Below, piece after piece: positions 37,474 to 46,851 of a stretch of 64,000 nt of DNA. The translations under genes and the position numbers were made by a program. The stretch is from NCBI GenBank assembly GCA_963817635.1, contig CAWFPR010000015.1:62001-126000 (forward strand). The letters run 5' to 3'. Each line of letters opens with the position of its first letter. The stretch's first letter is position 1. The DNA comes from CAWFPR01 sp963817635. GTDB lineage: Bacteria; Acidobacteriota; Vicinamibacteria; Vicinamibacterales; 2-12-FULL-66-21. The notes beneath the pieces are model-generated. The model saw nothing but the letters and a program-made list of their open reading frames with translations, was not told the origin of the DNA and ran no database searches.

Positions 37474-39421
37474 ATGGCACAGACAACAAAAGCTCCGGGC
37501 CCGGCGCCCCGGCGCACGGCACGTTCCGGCCATACGTGCCGGCGAGCCAGTCGCCGGCGGAATTCACGATCAAGGCCATCCTGCTCGGCATCTTCTTCGG
37601 CCTGCTGTTCGGCGCATCCACCGTGTACCTCGGACTGCGCGCGGGCCTGACGGTCAGCGCGTCGATTCCGATCGCGGTGCTCGCGATCTCCGTCCTGAAG
37701 AGGCTCGGCGGCTCGACCATCCTCGAGAACAACATCGTCCAGACGATCGGGTCGGCCGGCGAGTCGGTGGCCGCTGGCGTCGTGTTCACGATTCCGGCGC
37801 TCATCTTCCTGACGCCGGACGGGCCCGCCTACTTCAGCTACCCGCAGATCACGATGCTCGCCTTCGCCGGCGGAATCCTGGGCGTGCTGATGATGGTGCC
37901 GCTCCGGCGCGCCCTCATCGTGAAGGAGCACGGGGTGCTCCCGTATCCCGAAGGCACGGCCTGCGCCGACGTTCTGGTCGCGGGAGAACGCGGCGGGACG
38001 ATGGCCACGCTCGTGTTCCAGGGGCTGGGCCTCGGCGTCCTCTGGAAGGGCGTCTCGTGGATCGTGCAGATTTTCCGCACGGCGATCGGCTACTCGATGG
38101 CCCGGACCAGCTTCTTCTCCGAACGCCACACTCGACATCGACATCTCCCCCGAGTACATGGGCGTCGGCTACGTCATCGGCCCGCAGATCGCCGGCGTGA
38201 TGTTCGCCGGCGGCGTGCTGTCGTGGCTGGTGCTGCTGCCGCTGCTCACGTACTTCGGCAACATGCTGACCGTGCCGCTGCCCCCGGGCACCATGCTCAT
38301 CAGCGAGATGAACGCCGGCCAGATCTGGCGCGGCTACATCCGATACATCGGCGCCGGCGCGGTCCTGGCCGCCGGCCTCATCACCCTCGCGCGGACCATC
38401 CCGACGATCGTCGCCTCGTTCCGCGACAGCATGAAGGACGTCGGCGGCGCGGCCGGCGCGCGCGTGCGCACCGAGCGCGACATCCCCATGACGATCGTGC
38501 TCGGCGGCACGCTGCTGCTGGCGATCTTCCTCGTGCTCGCGCCCCGGATGCCGACGCAGGGCAACATCCTCGTCTCGGTGCTCGTGATCGTCTTCGGGTT
38601 CTTCTTCGTGACGGTCTCGTCCCGCATCGTCGGCCTCATCGGCTCGTCGTCGAACCCCGTGTCGGGCATGACGATTGCGACGCTGATCCTGACCTGCACG
38701 ATCTTCGTCGCGCTGGGCTGGACCGGTGACGCCTATGGGCCGGTTGCGCTGTGCGTCGGCGCCATCGTCTGCATCGCGGCGGCAAACGCCGGCGCAACGT
38801 CGCAGGACCTGAAGACGGGCTACATCGTCGGCGCCACGCCGTACTACCAGCAGATCGGCCTGGTCATCGGCGTGGTGACGTCGGCGCTCATCATCGGCTA
38901 CACGACGCTGTACCTGCACAAGGTGATGGTGATCGGCTCCGAGGCGCTCGCCGCGCCGCAGGCGACGCTGATGGCCACGCTCATCAAGGGACTGCTGAGC
39001 CAGAACCTGCCGTGGGCGCTCGTGCTGTCAGGCATGGCCGTCTCGATCACGCTCGAACTGTGCGGCATCCACTCGTTGTCCTTCGCGGTCGGCTCCTACC
39101 TGCCAATTGCCACGACGGCGCCGATCTTCGTCGGCGGCCTCGTGCGCTGGTGGGTCGAGCGCAAGACCGGCGAGAAGGAAGAGTCGGAGATCAGCTCCGG
39201 GACGCTGTTCAGCTCGGGCCTGATCGCGGGAGGCTCGATCGCCGGCATCCTGTATGCGAGTCCTGTTCGGGAGAGGGATCGTCGGCGAGGCTGACGCCGG
39301 CGACAACCTCGGGTTGATCCCGTTCCTGCACGAGGGGACGGCCGGGATGGTCGCGGGAGGGTTGCTGTTTGCCGCACTGGCGTTCGTTCTCGTCCGCATC
39401 GGTCAGAAAAAGCTGGCGTAG
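37474..39421 (+). CDS. OPT family oligopeptide/siderophore-metal transporter (three frame changes)
   Basis: About 648 residues, the usual size, with some 14-16 membrane helices. Family blocks: the start RPYVPASQSPAEFTIKA, YLGLRAGLTVSASIPIAVL, TIGSAGESVAAGVVFTIPAL, HGVLPYPEGTACADVL, then YMGVGYVIGPQIAGVMFAGG and VSGMTIATLIL, ending FHEGTAGMVAGGLLF-like residues and a TAG at 39419. Frame changes lie near 37500, 38125 and 39260. All segments join without loss. OPT proteins import peptides or metal chelates by proton symport. The ATG at 37474 follows a TATTAT box by 10 nt. Confidence 0.87.
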
Positions 39422-39441
39422 GACCCGTACCCGCGCTGCTG

Positions 39442-40532
39442 GTGCTCTGCGCGGCGGCCTGGGCCGTCGCGCAGGGCCCCGCCCGCATCGCCACCACCGC
39501 CGAAGCGCTGGTGGCGTTTCCCGTCTTCTTCCACGGCAAGCAGGTGGCCGTGCGCGGCGCGGTCACCGACACGGGCGAACTCTCGCAGGTCGACGGGAAC
39601 CACCAAACCCATCTTCATCTTCTGGCGCGAGCGGCCCTCGCGCAGCGACGGAGAGATCCGCGGCGAGTTCTGGGACCTCGGGCGGATGGAAGACAACGAC
39701 CCGCGGTTCACGGCCTACGACTTTCTCGCAGGTGACGGCGGCCGCGAGCAACGGCCGATGGCCGGGCCGCGATCGCGTCTTCGTCCTGCTCGGCGCCTCA
39801 ATCATCGCCAGTCCGCCCGCTACCGACACGTCGCTGCGCGCCATCGCGCTCGCCCCCGCGCAGTTCGAGAACCGCGGCGTGACGGTCGTCGGACGTTTCC
39901 ACGGCCGCAACCTGTACGGCGACATCCCGCAGGCCCTCAACAAGGGGAAGTGGGACTTCGTGCTGCAGTCGGCCGATGCGGCGATCTGGGTGACCGGCAT
40001 CCGTCCGCGGGGCAGGAATTTCGAACTGGATCCGGGAGCGCGCGCCGACACCGACAAGTGGGTCGAGGTGAAGGGCACAGATCCGCCACGAAGGGCGCGC
40101 TCGTCTGGATCGAGGCCCAGGCGATTCAGCTGGCCACCGCGCCGGCCGACACGCCCATTGAGCTGTCGATCCCGTCGACGGCCTGATCGAGCCGCCGCCA
40201 ACGGTGATCTTCAGCGCCCCGATTGCTGACGACACCGACGTCCCGACAGCCTCGCCGGTGCGGCTTCAGTTCTCGCGCGACATGGACGGCCGGACGTTCC
40301 GCGACCACGTGCGCGCGCGCTACACCGGCCGCGACGCCTCCCGGCACGTCCCTGCCGGCACCGCCGCCTTTCGTCGGTGCGGTACGACGAAGGCAATCGC
40401 TCGCTGGAGATCCGCTTCACGCAGCCGCTGGAACGCTTTCAGACGCTGACCATCGACCTGCTGGACGGTATCACCGCCCTGGGAGGCTCCCCGCTGCAAC
40501 CGTGGTCGCTGTCGTTCTCGACGGGGGGATAA
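39442..40532 (+). CDS. Exported protein with OB-like and SbsA Ig-like (Big_5) regions, heavily frame-disrupted
   Basis: The start is uncertain (GTG 39442 or upstream in a shifted frame) and begins with a short hydrophobic signal ending WAVAQG. The first part contains FHGKQVAVRGAVTDTGELSQ, typical of an OB-like strand set, and later a related block GVTVVGRFHGRNLYGDIP. The C-terminal part begins PPPTVIFSAPIADDTDVP, has LQFSRDMDGRTF and ends LQPWSLSFSTGG, like Big_5/SbsA domains. I count at least five frame changes within 1.1 kb, more than elsewhere, so it is either a very error-rich stretch or a decaying gene. Function unknown. The last codon abuts the repeat at 40533. Confidence 0.6.
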
Positions 40533-40675
40533 GGGGCTTGAGGCTCGGGCTTCAGGGGCTTGAGGCCCGTTTGCTTGAGGTCACCCGGACCTGGCGTCGT
40601 GCCCTGAAGCCCGGCAGCCTGAAGCCTCAAGCCCGCTCGCTAGGCCCGAGCCCGAAGCCTGCAAGCCCTCCGTCC
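40533..40675. repeat. Degenerate ~7-nt repeat array forming a large dyad between convergent genes
   Basis: The left half is built of GGGCTTGAGGC and GGGCTTCAGG words, the right half (from 40600) of their complements CCTGAAGCCC and GCCTCAAGCCC, so the array can fold on itself. It begins right after the stop of the exported protein gene (40530-40532) and contains the stop of the convergent DUF4126 gene (40640-40642). Confidence 0.8.
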
Positions 40676-41235
40676 GCCGCACCGCGCGCGCATGATCCAC
40701 GCCGCGAAGATGGCGATGAGTGCGGCGCACAATACGACGACTCCGCCGGCCGCGACCGGGTACTTCAAGGCCAGCACGCCGAGTCCGACCACGAGCGCGT
40801 CCTCCGACAGGCTCAGGATCCAGTTCGTGAACGGTTCGGGGCTGGTGTTGGCGACGCGCGCGCGTGCCGGCCTTCGTGAAATGCGAGCCGGCCGCCAGCG
40901 TCCCGCCCAGCAGGGCGACCAGGCCCTGCACGGCGGGACTCGCGTCGCCGAGCGTGGCCACCGCGATCAGCGCCCCGCCGATTGGCCGGATCACCGTGTG
41001 GACCGCGTCCCAGATCGAGTCGAACCACGGGATCTTGTCGGCCACGAACTCAATCAGGTACAGCGCGATGGCCGCGCCGATGACGATGTCGTTGTCGAAG
41101 ATCTGCGAATTGCTGCGGGAGCCTCACCCACTGGTAACGGCTGGCAAGGCCGAGGATGGCGACCGTCGCGTAGAGGTTCAGTCCGGCCGCAAACGAGAAG
41201 CCCATCGTCCGGCCGAGCGTGGCGAGCATGTCCAC
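40640..41235 (-). CDS. DUF4126 family membrane protein (two frame changes)
   Basis: About 198 residues, normal for the family. ATG 41235 opens MDMLATLGRTMGFSFAAGLNLY, the conserved start. Frame changes near 41115 and 40862 join VIGAAIALYLIEFVADKIPWFDS and WDAVHTVIRPIGGALIA to a C-terminus with two hydrophobic helices (LVVGLGVLALKYPVAAGG). Three to five membrane helices. The cellular role of DUF4126 is unknown. Its 3' end is inside the repeat array. Confidence 0.82.
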
Positions 41236-41266
41236 GTGTTCTGATCTAGCACGAAAACGGGCGGAA

Positions 41267-41990
41267 CTACATCCCGGCGAGCAGCGCCTCGACCCGGGCG
41301 CGGACCGTCGCCATGAGCGCGTCCCGATCGTCCAGCGTCAGGCCGCTCGTCTCGACTGGCTCGCCAAATCGGACGCGGACCCGGACCGGTTGAATGACGA
41401 AGCTGCCCTTCCGCATGGCCTCGCGCGCGCCCTTGATGGCGACCGGCACGATGGGGGCCTGCCCCTTGATGGCCATGATGAACCCCCCCTTCTTGAACGG
41501 CAGCAGCTCGCCGGTCCGGCTGCGGGTGCCTTCGGGGAAGATCAGGAAGGAGTTGCCCTCGCGCAGGTCGCGGCTCGGCCCGTTCGATGGCCGGCAGGCT
41601 CTGATCGCGGTTGGCGCGTTCGAGCGGGACGAACCCGGCGAGGTCGAACGCGCGCACGAGCACCGGCAGCTTGCGCAGTTCCGCCTTGTAGAGCACGCGC
41701 AGCCGGGGAAACAGCTCGTGGAGCACGTCGAAGATGATGGGCGGCTCGACGTTGCTGGTGTGGTTGATGGCGTAGACCGCCGCGCGCGCGCGCTGGATGT
41801 GCTGCGCCTCCTCGACGCCGACCTGGATCCCGGACACGGCCAGGCCAAGCCGCACCCCGAGGTGCCCTGCGCGATAGAGCAGCCGCCGCTGGCCGAAGAC
41901 GAGGGCAATCAGCAGGACCGGCGGCCCGACGAGGATCACGTAGAGCGCGACGGCCGCGTAGGTGGCGAGCGAGCGAATGGCGGCGATCAT
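41267..41990 (-). CDS. plsC: 1-acyl-sn-glycerol-3-phosphate acyltransferase, PlsC-like (one frame change)
   Basis: About 241 residues with an N-terminal membrane helix. The acyltransferase blocks are NHTSNVE (the canonical NHxxxxD with Glu in place of Asp), FDLAGFVPLERANRDQS, then, after a one-base change near 41580, FLIFPEGTRSRTGEL and VPVAIKGARE. It would acylate lysophosphatidate at sn-2 in phospholipid synthesis. The Asp to Glu substitution in the charge-relay motif is unusual and could be a base-call error (GAC/GAG). It lies directly behind the carD terminator; its ATG is 5 nt beyond the T-run. Confidence 0.87.
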
Positions 41991-41994
41991 GAAA

Positions 41995-42028
41995 AAAGGC
42001 CAGGAGCCGAGAGCGGCGCCTGGCCTTT
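41995..42028 (-). terminator. Rho-independent terminator of carD
   Basis: On the minus strand AAAGGCCAGG pairs perfectly with CCTGGCCTTT around an inner GCCG/CGGC stem with a 4-nt loop, and is followed by a run of T. It begins 34 nt past the carD stop and lies immediately before the PlsC start. Confidence 0.88.
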
Positions 42029-42062
42029 CCTTCTGAATCCAGCCTTCAGGGCGTCGCCCCGG

Positions 42063-42641
42063 CTAGGACGCTTTCGCGGTCCGTCGGGCCGAGACGCGCG
42101 TGGTGGGCACGGTCCTGGCGGCCTTGGCGCGCGCGATCGAGCGATTTTTCATCGTGAAACAACGCTCGAGTGCGCGATCCACTTTGTCTTCGATGGCTGC
42201 CGTGATCTCGTGCGACACCTCGGAGATTTCCGAGACGACGAGGAACTTGGCGCGATCGAGCATGCGCTTCTCGCGGAACGAGAGGTTCTTCGACCGCGCG
42301 AGGAAGGTCAGGCTCTTCAGGACTTCGACCACGTCGTAGATGGAGCCCGTACGCATCCGATCCGAATTGTCCTTGAATCGCCCTTTCCAGTTCTGATGAT
42401 TGTCGATTTTGCCGTCGCCGAGGAGGGAGAAAAGCCGTTCGATTTCTTCGTCGTTGATGGCCCGCCGCAAGCCAACGCCGTCCACGTTGTCCACTGGCAC
42501 AAGGACCGTCGTTTCGTTGGCGACCATCCTGAGGTGGTAGAACCCGCAGGTCGTGCCGAGGATGGTTTTGGTTTCGATGCCCTGAACGACTCCGAGTCCG
42601 TGGTTTGGGTAAATGACCTTGTCACCAACCTCGAATGTCAC
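42063..42641 (-). CDS. carD: CarD/CdnL-type RNA polymerase-binding transcriptional regulator
   Basis: 192 residues. The N-terminal RNAP-interaction domain (Tudor-like) has FEVGDKVIYPNHGLGVVQGI and FYHLRMVANETTVLVPVDN. The helical DNA-binding part has WKGRFKDNSDRMRTGS and REKRMLDRAKFLVVSEI. A basic tail RTVPTTRVSARRTAKAS extends beyond the usual 160 residues. It stabilises open complexes at rRNA and housekeeping promoters. It has its own sigma-70-like promoter with a leader of about 50 nt and its own terminator, so it is monocistronic. The frame is intact. Confidence 0.95.
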   Translation of the reverse strand: MTFEVGDKVIYPNHGLGVVQGIETKTILGTTCGFYHLRMVANETTVLVPVDNVDGVGLRRAINDEEIERLFSLLGDGKIDNHQNWKGRFKDNSDRMRTGSIYDVVEVLKSLTFLARSKNLSFREKRMLDRAKFLVVSEISEVSHEITAAIEDKVDRALERCFTMKNRSIARAKAARTVPTTRVSARRTAKAS

Positions 42642-42699
42642 ATGTCCCCCACAGTTAAGGTGAGTATGCTAGGTGTGCGCCCGGTGAGCAGTTATTTAC

Positions 42700-42728
42700 A
42701 GTATAGCCGAATGTTCTCGGTCAGGCAA
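42700..42728 (-). promoter_or_regulatory. Sigma-70-type promoter of carD
   Basis: On the minus strand TTGCCT (42723-42728) and TATACT (42700-42705) are exactly 17 nt apart. The predicted start lies about 50 nt before the ATG at 42641, and GGGGGA precedes the ATG, so unlike many genes here carD has a normal leader. Confidence 0.78.
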
Positions 42729-42880
42729 CGGAAACCTTCAAAACTGGCCGGTTTTTGGCGATTTCACTGTTCAGGGGACAGGCAGCGCCACCCGCTGAGC
42801 TGGCTCGAATCACGTCCCACCCGAGTGGCTAACCAATGACGGTGAAAGGGGTTACGGCCGAATGCCCGAGGACCAGCGGC

Positions 42881-43905
42881 CTAGGCGTAGCGGGCCAGCG
42901 CGAGGTCGACGATTTCCTCGATGAGCTGGGTATAGGTGCGGCCCGCCTTGCGCGCCGCCATGACGAACTCGGCCTTCGAGGCCAGCCAGGGGTTCGGATT
43001 CGCCTCGATGACGGCAACCCGGCCGTCCGGACGCAGGCGCATGTCGATGCGCGCGTAGTCCCGCAGCTCGAGGGCCTGGTAGACCGCCACGGCGGTCTGC
43101 TGCAGGAGCGCGGCGGTCTCTTCCGGAAGGTCGTCGGCCACAGCCGACTTCGTGTCGCGATAGGCTCGCGTGCCGCGGCCCCACTTCACCTCGGCCCCGG
43201 CAATCCGGGGCCGGCCTTCCGGGAGCTTCGACAGGTCCAGTTCGATGACGGGAAGCGCGATTGGGTTGTCGTTCCCGATCACGCCGACATACATTTCGCG
43301 TCCGTCGACGTACTCCTCGATGAGGACCGGGAGAATCGAAGTTGGCGTGCAGCCAGTCAATCCGCTCCATCAACTCGCGGATCGATGACACGACGTTGTT
43401 GAACTCGATCCCGATCGAACCGTCCTCGCGCGCCGGCTTGACGATGACCGGGAATTCGAGGTCGTGCGAAAAGTCCAGCCGGCCGCGAAACGACCGGGCG
43501 AAGACGGGGGTGTCGATCCCGTGAAACTGGAGGATCTTCTTGGCGACCGCTTTGTCCTGGCCGTACAGCAGCCCGTGCGAGCCGGACCCGGTGATGCGCT
43601 TGCCGATCAACTCGAGATAGGCCGCGATGCAGTAGTCGGCGGTGTCGTTGCCCGCCGAAGGACTCGGCGAGGTTGAAGACGAGATCGCACTCCATCCGCG
43701 CGAGGGCGTGGAGACTCTTCACATTGCCATCGAGGACGTGCAGCGTGGCGTCGTGTCCAAGCTTGCCGAGCGCGTCAGCGACCTCGTCTTCGACTTCCTT
43801 CTTGTCGAGCGTGCGGGTCAGGGGCGACTTCTCGGCGGTGGCGGTCCCGGGCTCCTCTTCCTCTTCCCATCGATCGTACAGGACGATGACGTTCAGTTTG
43901 CTCAT
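42881..43905 (-). CDS. D-alanine--D-alanine ligase-like ATP-grasp protein (two frame changes)
   Basis: About 341 residues. It begins MSKLNVIVLYDRWEEEEE, an acidic start unlike true Ddl, then VADALGKLGHDATLHVLDG and LVFNLAESFGG. After a change near 43655 come IGKRITGSGSHGLLYGQDKAVAK and FPVIVKPAREDGSIGIE, and after one near 43345 LIEEYVDGREMYVGVIG and VIEANPNPWLAS, the Mg2+/ATP site. It joins a carboxylate to an amine using ATP. The acidic start and the companion-free context suggest a Ddl-related ligase of unknown substrate and not the peptidoglycan enzyme. TATAAT at 43917-43922 is 11 nt before the ATG. Confidence 0.84.
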
Positions 43906-43916
43906 GAGCCGTGCCG

Positions 43917-43922
43917 ATTATA
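43917..43922 (-). promoter_or_regulatory. -10 box (TATAAT) close to ATP-grasp gene start
   Basis: Perfect TATAAT on the minus strand ending 11 nt before ATG 43905, with no Shine-Dalgarno sequence between. Confidence 0.45.
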
Positions 43923-44025
43923 CGACAGGGACGAGAAAATTCCGCTCGGCGATTGACAGCGGGGTCCCGGTACCGGAAGATCTAAGTTCCGTCTCTTCAC
44001 GAACTCATTACCGCCGAGGAGCAAG

Positions 44026-44488
44026 ATGCGCACGGTCACATCCGCCGCCCTGCTCGCGCTCACGCTGTCGCTGGCGGCGTGCGCCGGGCCGAAGGAACAG
44101 GAATTCACACGGAACGACGCCGAAGCGATCCGCAAGACCACGAGCGATCTCACCACCGCGTTCAACGCGCACGAGATGGACAAGGTCCTCGGGCTGTATG
44201 CCGACAATTCGGTCTTCATGCCGCCCAATGCGCCGCTGCTGCGGGGGCGGGAGCCGTTGAAATCGTTCTACACCGGTCTGGCCGGCAAGTGGACGCAGCT
44301 CAAGATGGAGCCCGAGGACGTGGCCGGCCACGGCCCGCTCGCCTATCAGAGCGGCAGCTACACGCTGACGGGTGACCGCGGCACGCGACCGGGGCAAGTA
44401 CCTGATCGTGATGCGCAACATGGCCGGCAACTGGCGCATGGAATACACCGCCTGGAGCTCGGACCTGCCGCTGCCCGCGGGGAACTAG
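44026..44488 (+). CDS. DUF4440/SnoaL-like lipoprotein (one frame change)
   Basis: About 154 residues. Signal peptide with lipobox LAAC, Cys19. The mature part is an NTF2-like fold: RNDAEAIRKTTSDLTTAFNAHEMDKVLGLYADNS-type helix-strand pattern, PPNAPLLRGREPLKSFY, SGSYTLTG. A one-base frame change near 44388 leads to KYLIVMRNMAGNWRMEYTAW, the normal last strand. Such proteins bind or isomerise small ligands; no function can be assigned. A GAGGAG Shine-Dalgarno-like sequence precedes the ATG. It is convergent with the MFS gene. Confidence 0.85.
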
Positions 44489-44549
44489 GGGCTTCAGGGC
44501 TCAGGCTTCAGGCTTGAGCCTGAGCCCCGAGCCTTGCCCTGAGCCCTAC
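44489..44549. repeat. ~7-nt repeat array with a strong stem between convergent genes
   Basis: AGGCTTC/GAGCCTT-type words fill the whole spacer. GGCTCAGGCT (44498-44507) pairs perfectly with AGCCTGAGCC (44517-44526) over a 9-nt loop. It starts right after the TAG of the lipoprotein gene and holds the TAG of the MFS gene, so it could end transcription in both directions. Confidence 0.85.
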
Positions 44550-45874
44550 TCGCTTGCCGGCGGCCCTGGCTGGATTGCGGGGCGCGGATCGGGGACGAGT
44601 GCGCCGGGATCTGCGCTCACGTCGGGAGGGGTGCGGGCATAGGCGCGCAACGCCGGGGTCGTCGCCGCAACCCACGCGGTCGCGATGAGGCACCCTACAC
44701 CTCCTGTGACCACCGAGACGACCGGCCCCAGCCAGTTGGCCACGAGCCCGGCCTCCATCTCCCCCAGCTGCGGCCCCCCCATGAAGAAGATCATGTTCAC
44801 GCCCGTCATGCGCCCGCGCAGGTAGTCAGGCGTTTCCAGCTGGCGGATCAGGTTGCGGAACACCATGCTCACGGTGTCGGCCGCGCCGGTCGCAGCGAGG
44901 CACGCGAAGGTCAGCCAGAAGATCGTCGATAGCCCGAAGGCCACCGTCGCGGCGCCGTACACGAGCACGGCGCCCACCAGGACCGTTCCCCGCCGTTCGA
45001 TCCCGTCCACCGCGCGCACCATGACCGCACTCGCCAGCACGGCGCCGACCGCCGGCGCCGCATAGAGCCAGCCGTAGCCGCGGGCGCCGACGCGCAGCAC
45101 GTCCTGCGCGAAGATCGGCAGCAGCGCCGTCGCCGACGAGAAGAACGTCGCAAAGAAGTCCAGGAGCATCGTCGAGCGAATCAGCGGTGCCCGGAATACG
45201 AACCGCAGTCCGTCGAGCGCGGCGCTGACGGTGAAATTGCCGCGCTCGCCCCGGAGGATGCGCTCCCCCGCCGGCGTCTCGAGGTGCGCGCCCCCCGTCC
45301 CCTTCATCAGCACGAGCGCGCCGATGACGAAGCCGAACGACAGGGTGTTGATGGCATACACCCATCCCACCCCCCCGGTGGCGATCACGACCCCGCCAAT
45401 GGCCGGGCCCGCCACCGAGGCAACCTGGATAGCAATCGTATTGAGGCTGATGGCGTTGGGCAGCACGTCGCGCGGCACGAGCGTGGGCAGGAGGGACTGC
45501 CGCGCCGGAAGGTCGAACGCGCCCGCGGCCGAACTGCACGCGGCCAGCACGTAGATCGGCCACACCGACGCCAGGCCGCGCAGCGTCAGCACCGCCAGCA
45601 CGGCGGCGAGCAGCGCCATGACCGACTGGGTGATCAGCATCAGCGACCGGCGGTTGAACGCGTCAGCCGCGACGCCGCTGATGAGCGAGAACATGAGGAT
45701 GGGGCCGATGCGCACCAGGCCGACCGTGCCCAGCGCGAGCGCCCGGCGATCCTCGGGAACGAGCAGCGACACGTGCCAGAGCACGGCCGCCGTCTGCATG
45801 AACGTGCCGGTGAAGGAGAGGAGCAGGCCCCACCAGAGCAGCCGAAACTCGCGGTGTCGAAGGGCGGCGAACAA
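44546..45874 (-). CDS. MFS transporter (EntS/MFS_3-like)
   Basis: 442 residues, 12 predicted membrane helices. The N-terminus FAALRHREFRLLWWGLLLSFTG and the helix 2-3 loop RIGPILMFSLISGVAADAFNRR (the RxxGxxaD type motif) place it in the MFS_3/enterobactin-exporter-like group. The second half begins with DALR-like FVFRAPLIRSTMLLDF and includes GIERRGTVLVG. It probably exports a small molecule or drug; the substrate is not readable. The Pro-rich tail extends about 30 residues. The frame is intact. Confidence 0.9.
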   Translation of the reverse strand: MFAALRHREFRLLWWGLLLSFTGTFMQTAAVLWHVSLLVPEDRRALALGTVGLVRIGPILMFSLISGVAADAFNRRSLMLITQSVMALLAAVLAVLTLRGLASVWPIYVLAACSSAAGAFDLPARQSLLPTLVPRDVLPNAISLNTIAIQVASVAGPAIGGVVIATGGVGWVYAINTLSFGFVIGALVLMKGTGGAHLETPAGERILRGERGNFTVSAALDGLRFVFRAPLIRSTMLLDFFATFFSSATALLPIFAQDVLRVGARGYGWLYAAPAVGAVLASAVMVRAVDGIERRGTVLVGAVLVYGAATVAFGLSTIFWLTFACLAATGAADTVSMVFRNLIRQLETPDYLRGRMTGVNMIFFMGGPQLGEMEAGLVANWLGPVVSVVTGGVGCLIATAWVAATTPALRAYARTPPDVSADPGALVPDPRPAIQPGPPASE

Positions 45875-45895
45875 TCGACCCGATCATACAGTGGG

Positions 45896-45937
45896 TCAGG
45901 GCTGACGCCCTGACCTCACCTCAGGGCTGACGCCCTG
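45896..45937. repeat. Two tandem hairpins between MFS gene and korB
   Basis: TCAGGGC-TGAC-GCCCTG occurs at 45896-45912 and again at 45921-45937, spaced 25 nt apart. Each is a perfect stem with a 4-nt loop. Position past the korB stop (45950) suits a transcription-ending role for the leftward kor operon, but there is no T-run. Confidence 0.7.
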
Positions 45938-45949
45938 CCCGACTGCGGT

Positions 45950-46831
45950 TCACCGCGGAATGAATCCGTCGAGGATTCGATCGCGCGAGACGGCGCGCCC
46001 GGCGAGCGCCTTCTGCCGCTCGGCGATCGCCTCACCGTAGGTCGGATCCGGGCTGTCGTCGCGATACAGAATGCCCGTGTAGAGCGTGCGCCCGTACTCC
46101 TGCGCGAGGCCGAAGGCCTTCAGCTTGTCGGCAGGATCGTGCCCCTGCGCCGAGAGGCTGACCATGCCGGTCTTGTGCGCCTTGAGCTGCTGGTCCGGCT
46201 GCCCGAAGGTGATGCACGGCGACTGGACGTTGATGAAGGCGAAGCCGGGGAAGCGGATGCCTTCCTCGATAATCGTCGCAAGCCCCGCCATGTCGGCCGG
46301 CGTGCCCTGCGCGACGAAGCGCGCCCCGTAGCCCAGCACGTAGGCCAGAGGATTGACCGGATCTTCCAGGCTGCCGTAGGTGGACGAGGCGGTCGTGAGA
46401 CCGCGGGGCGACGTCGGGGACAACTGCCCCTTCGTCAGCCCGTAGATCTGGTTGTCCATCACGATGTAGGTGATGTCGATGTTGCGGCGGATGGCGTGCG
46501 CCACATGTCCGCCGCCGATCGAGAAGCCGTCGCCGTCGCCTCCCGCGGCGAGGACCAGCAGGTCCGGCTTCGCGAGCTTGATGCCCTGCGCAATCGGCAG
46601 CGCCCGGCCGTGGACGCTGTTGAACCCGTAGGTGGTCGTGTAGCCGGGAATACGGCTCGAGCAGCCGATCCCCGACACGAACGCGATCTCGTGCGGCGGG
46701 CGGCCAATCGTCGCCAGCGCGCGGTAGATCGCCTGAACGACGCCGAAGTCGCCGCATCCGGGGCACCAGATCGGCTTCAGATCGCTCTTGTAGTCCTTGG
46801 CCTGGAACATTTCAGGGGTGCACGTAGGCAT
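45950..46831 (-). CDS. korB: 2-oxoacid:ferredoxin oxidoreductase subunit beta
   Basis: 293 residues. The cluster/TPP motifs are WCPGCGDFGVVQAI, SGIGCSSRIPGYTTTYGFNS and the TPP-Mg block AAGGDGDGFSIGGGH ... VMDNQIYGLTKGQLSPTS. It pairs with the alpha/gamma subunit encoded 20 nt upstream on the coding strand and would decarboxylate 2-oxoglutarate (or pyruvate) to the acyl-CoA with reduction of ferredoxin. ATG 46831 was chosen because earlier codons only shadow the alpha subunit gene. The frame is intact. Confidence 0.93.
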   Translation of the reverse strand: MPTCTPEMFQAKDYKSDLKPIWCPGCGDFGVVQAIYRALATIGRPPHEIAFVSGIGCSSRIPGYTTTYGFNSVHGRALPIAQGIKLAKPDLLVLAAGGDGDGFSIGGGHVAHAIRRNIDITYIVMDNQIYGLTKGQLSPTSPRGLTTASSTYGSLEDPVNPLAYVLGYGARFVAQGTPADMAGLATIIEEGIRFPGFAFINVQSPCITFGQPDQQLKAHKTGMVSLSAQGHDPADKLKAFGLAQEYGRTLYTGILYRDDSPDPTYGEAIAERQKALAGRAVSRDRILDGFIPR

Positions 46832-46851
46832 TCTGGTCTCCACATCCTCAC

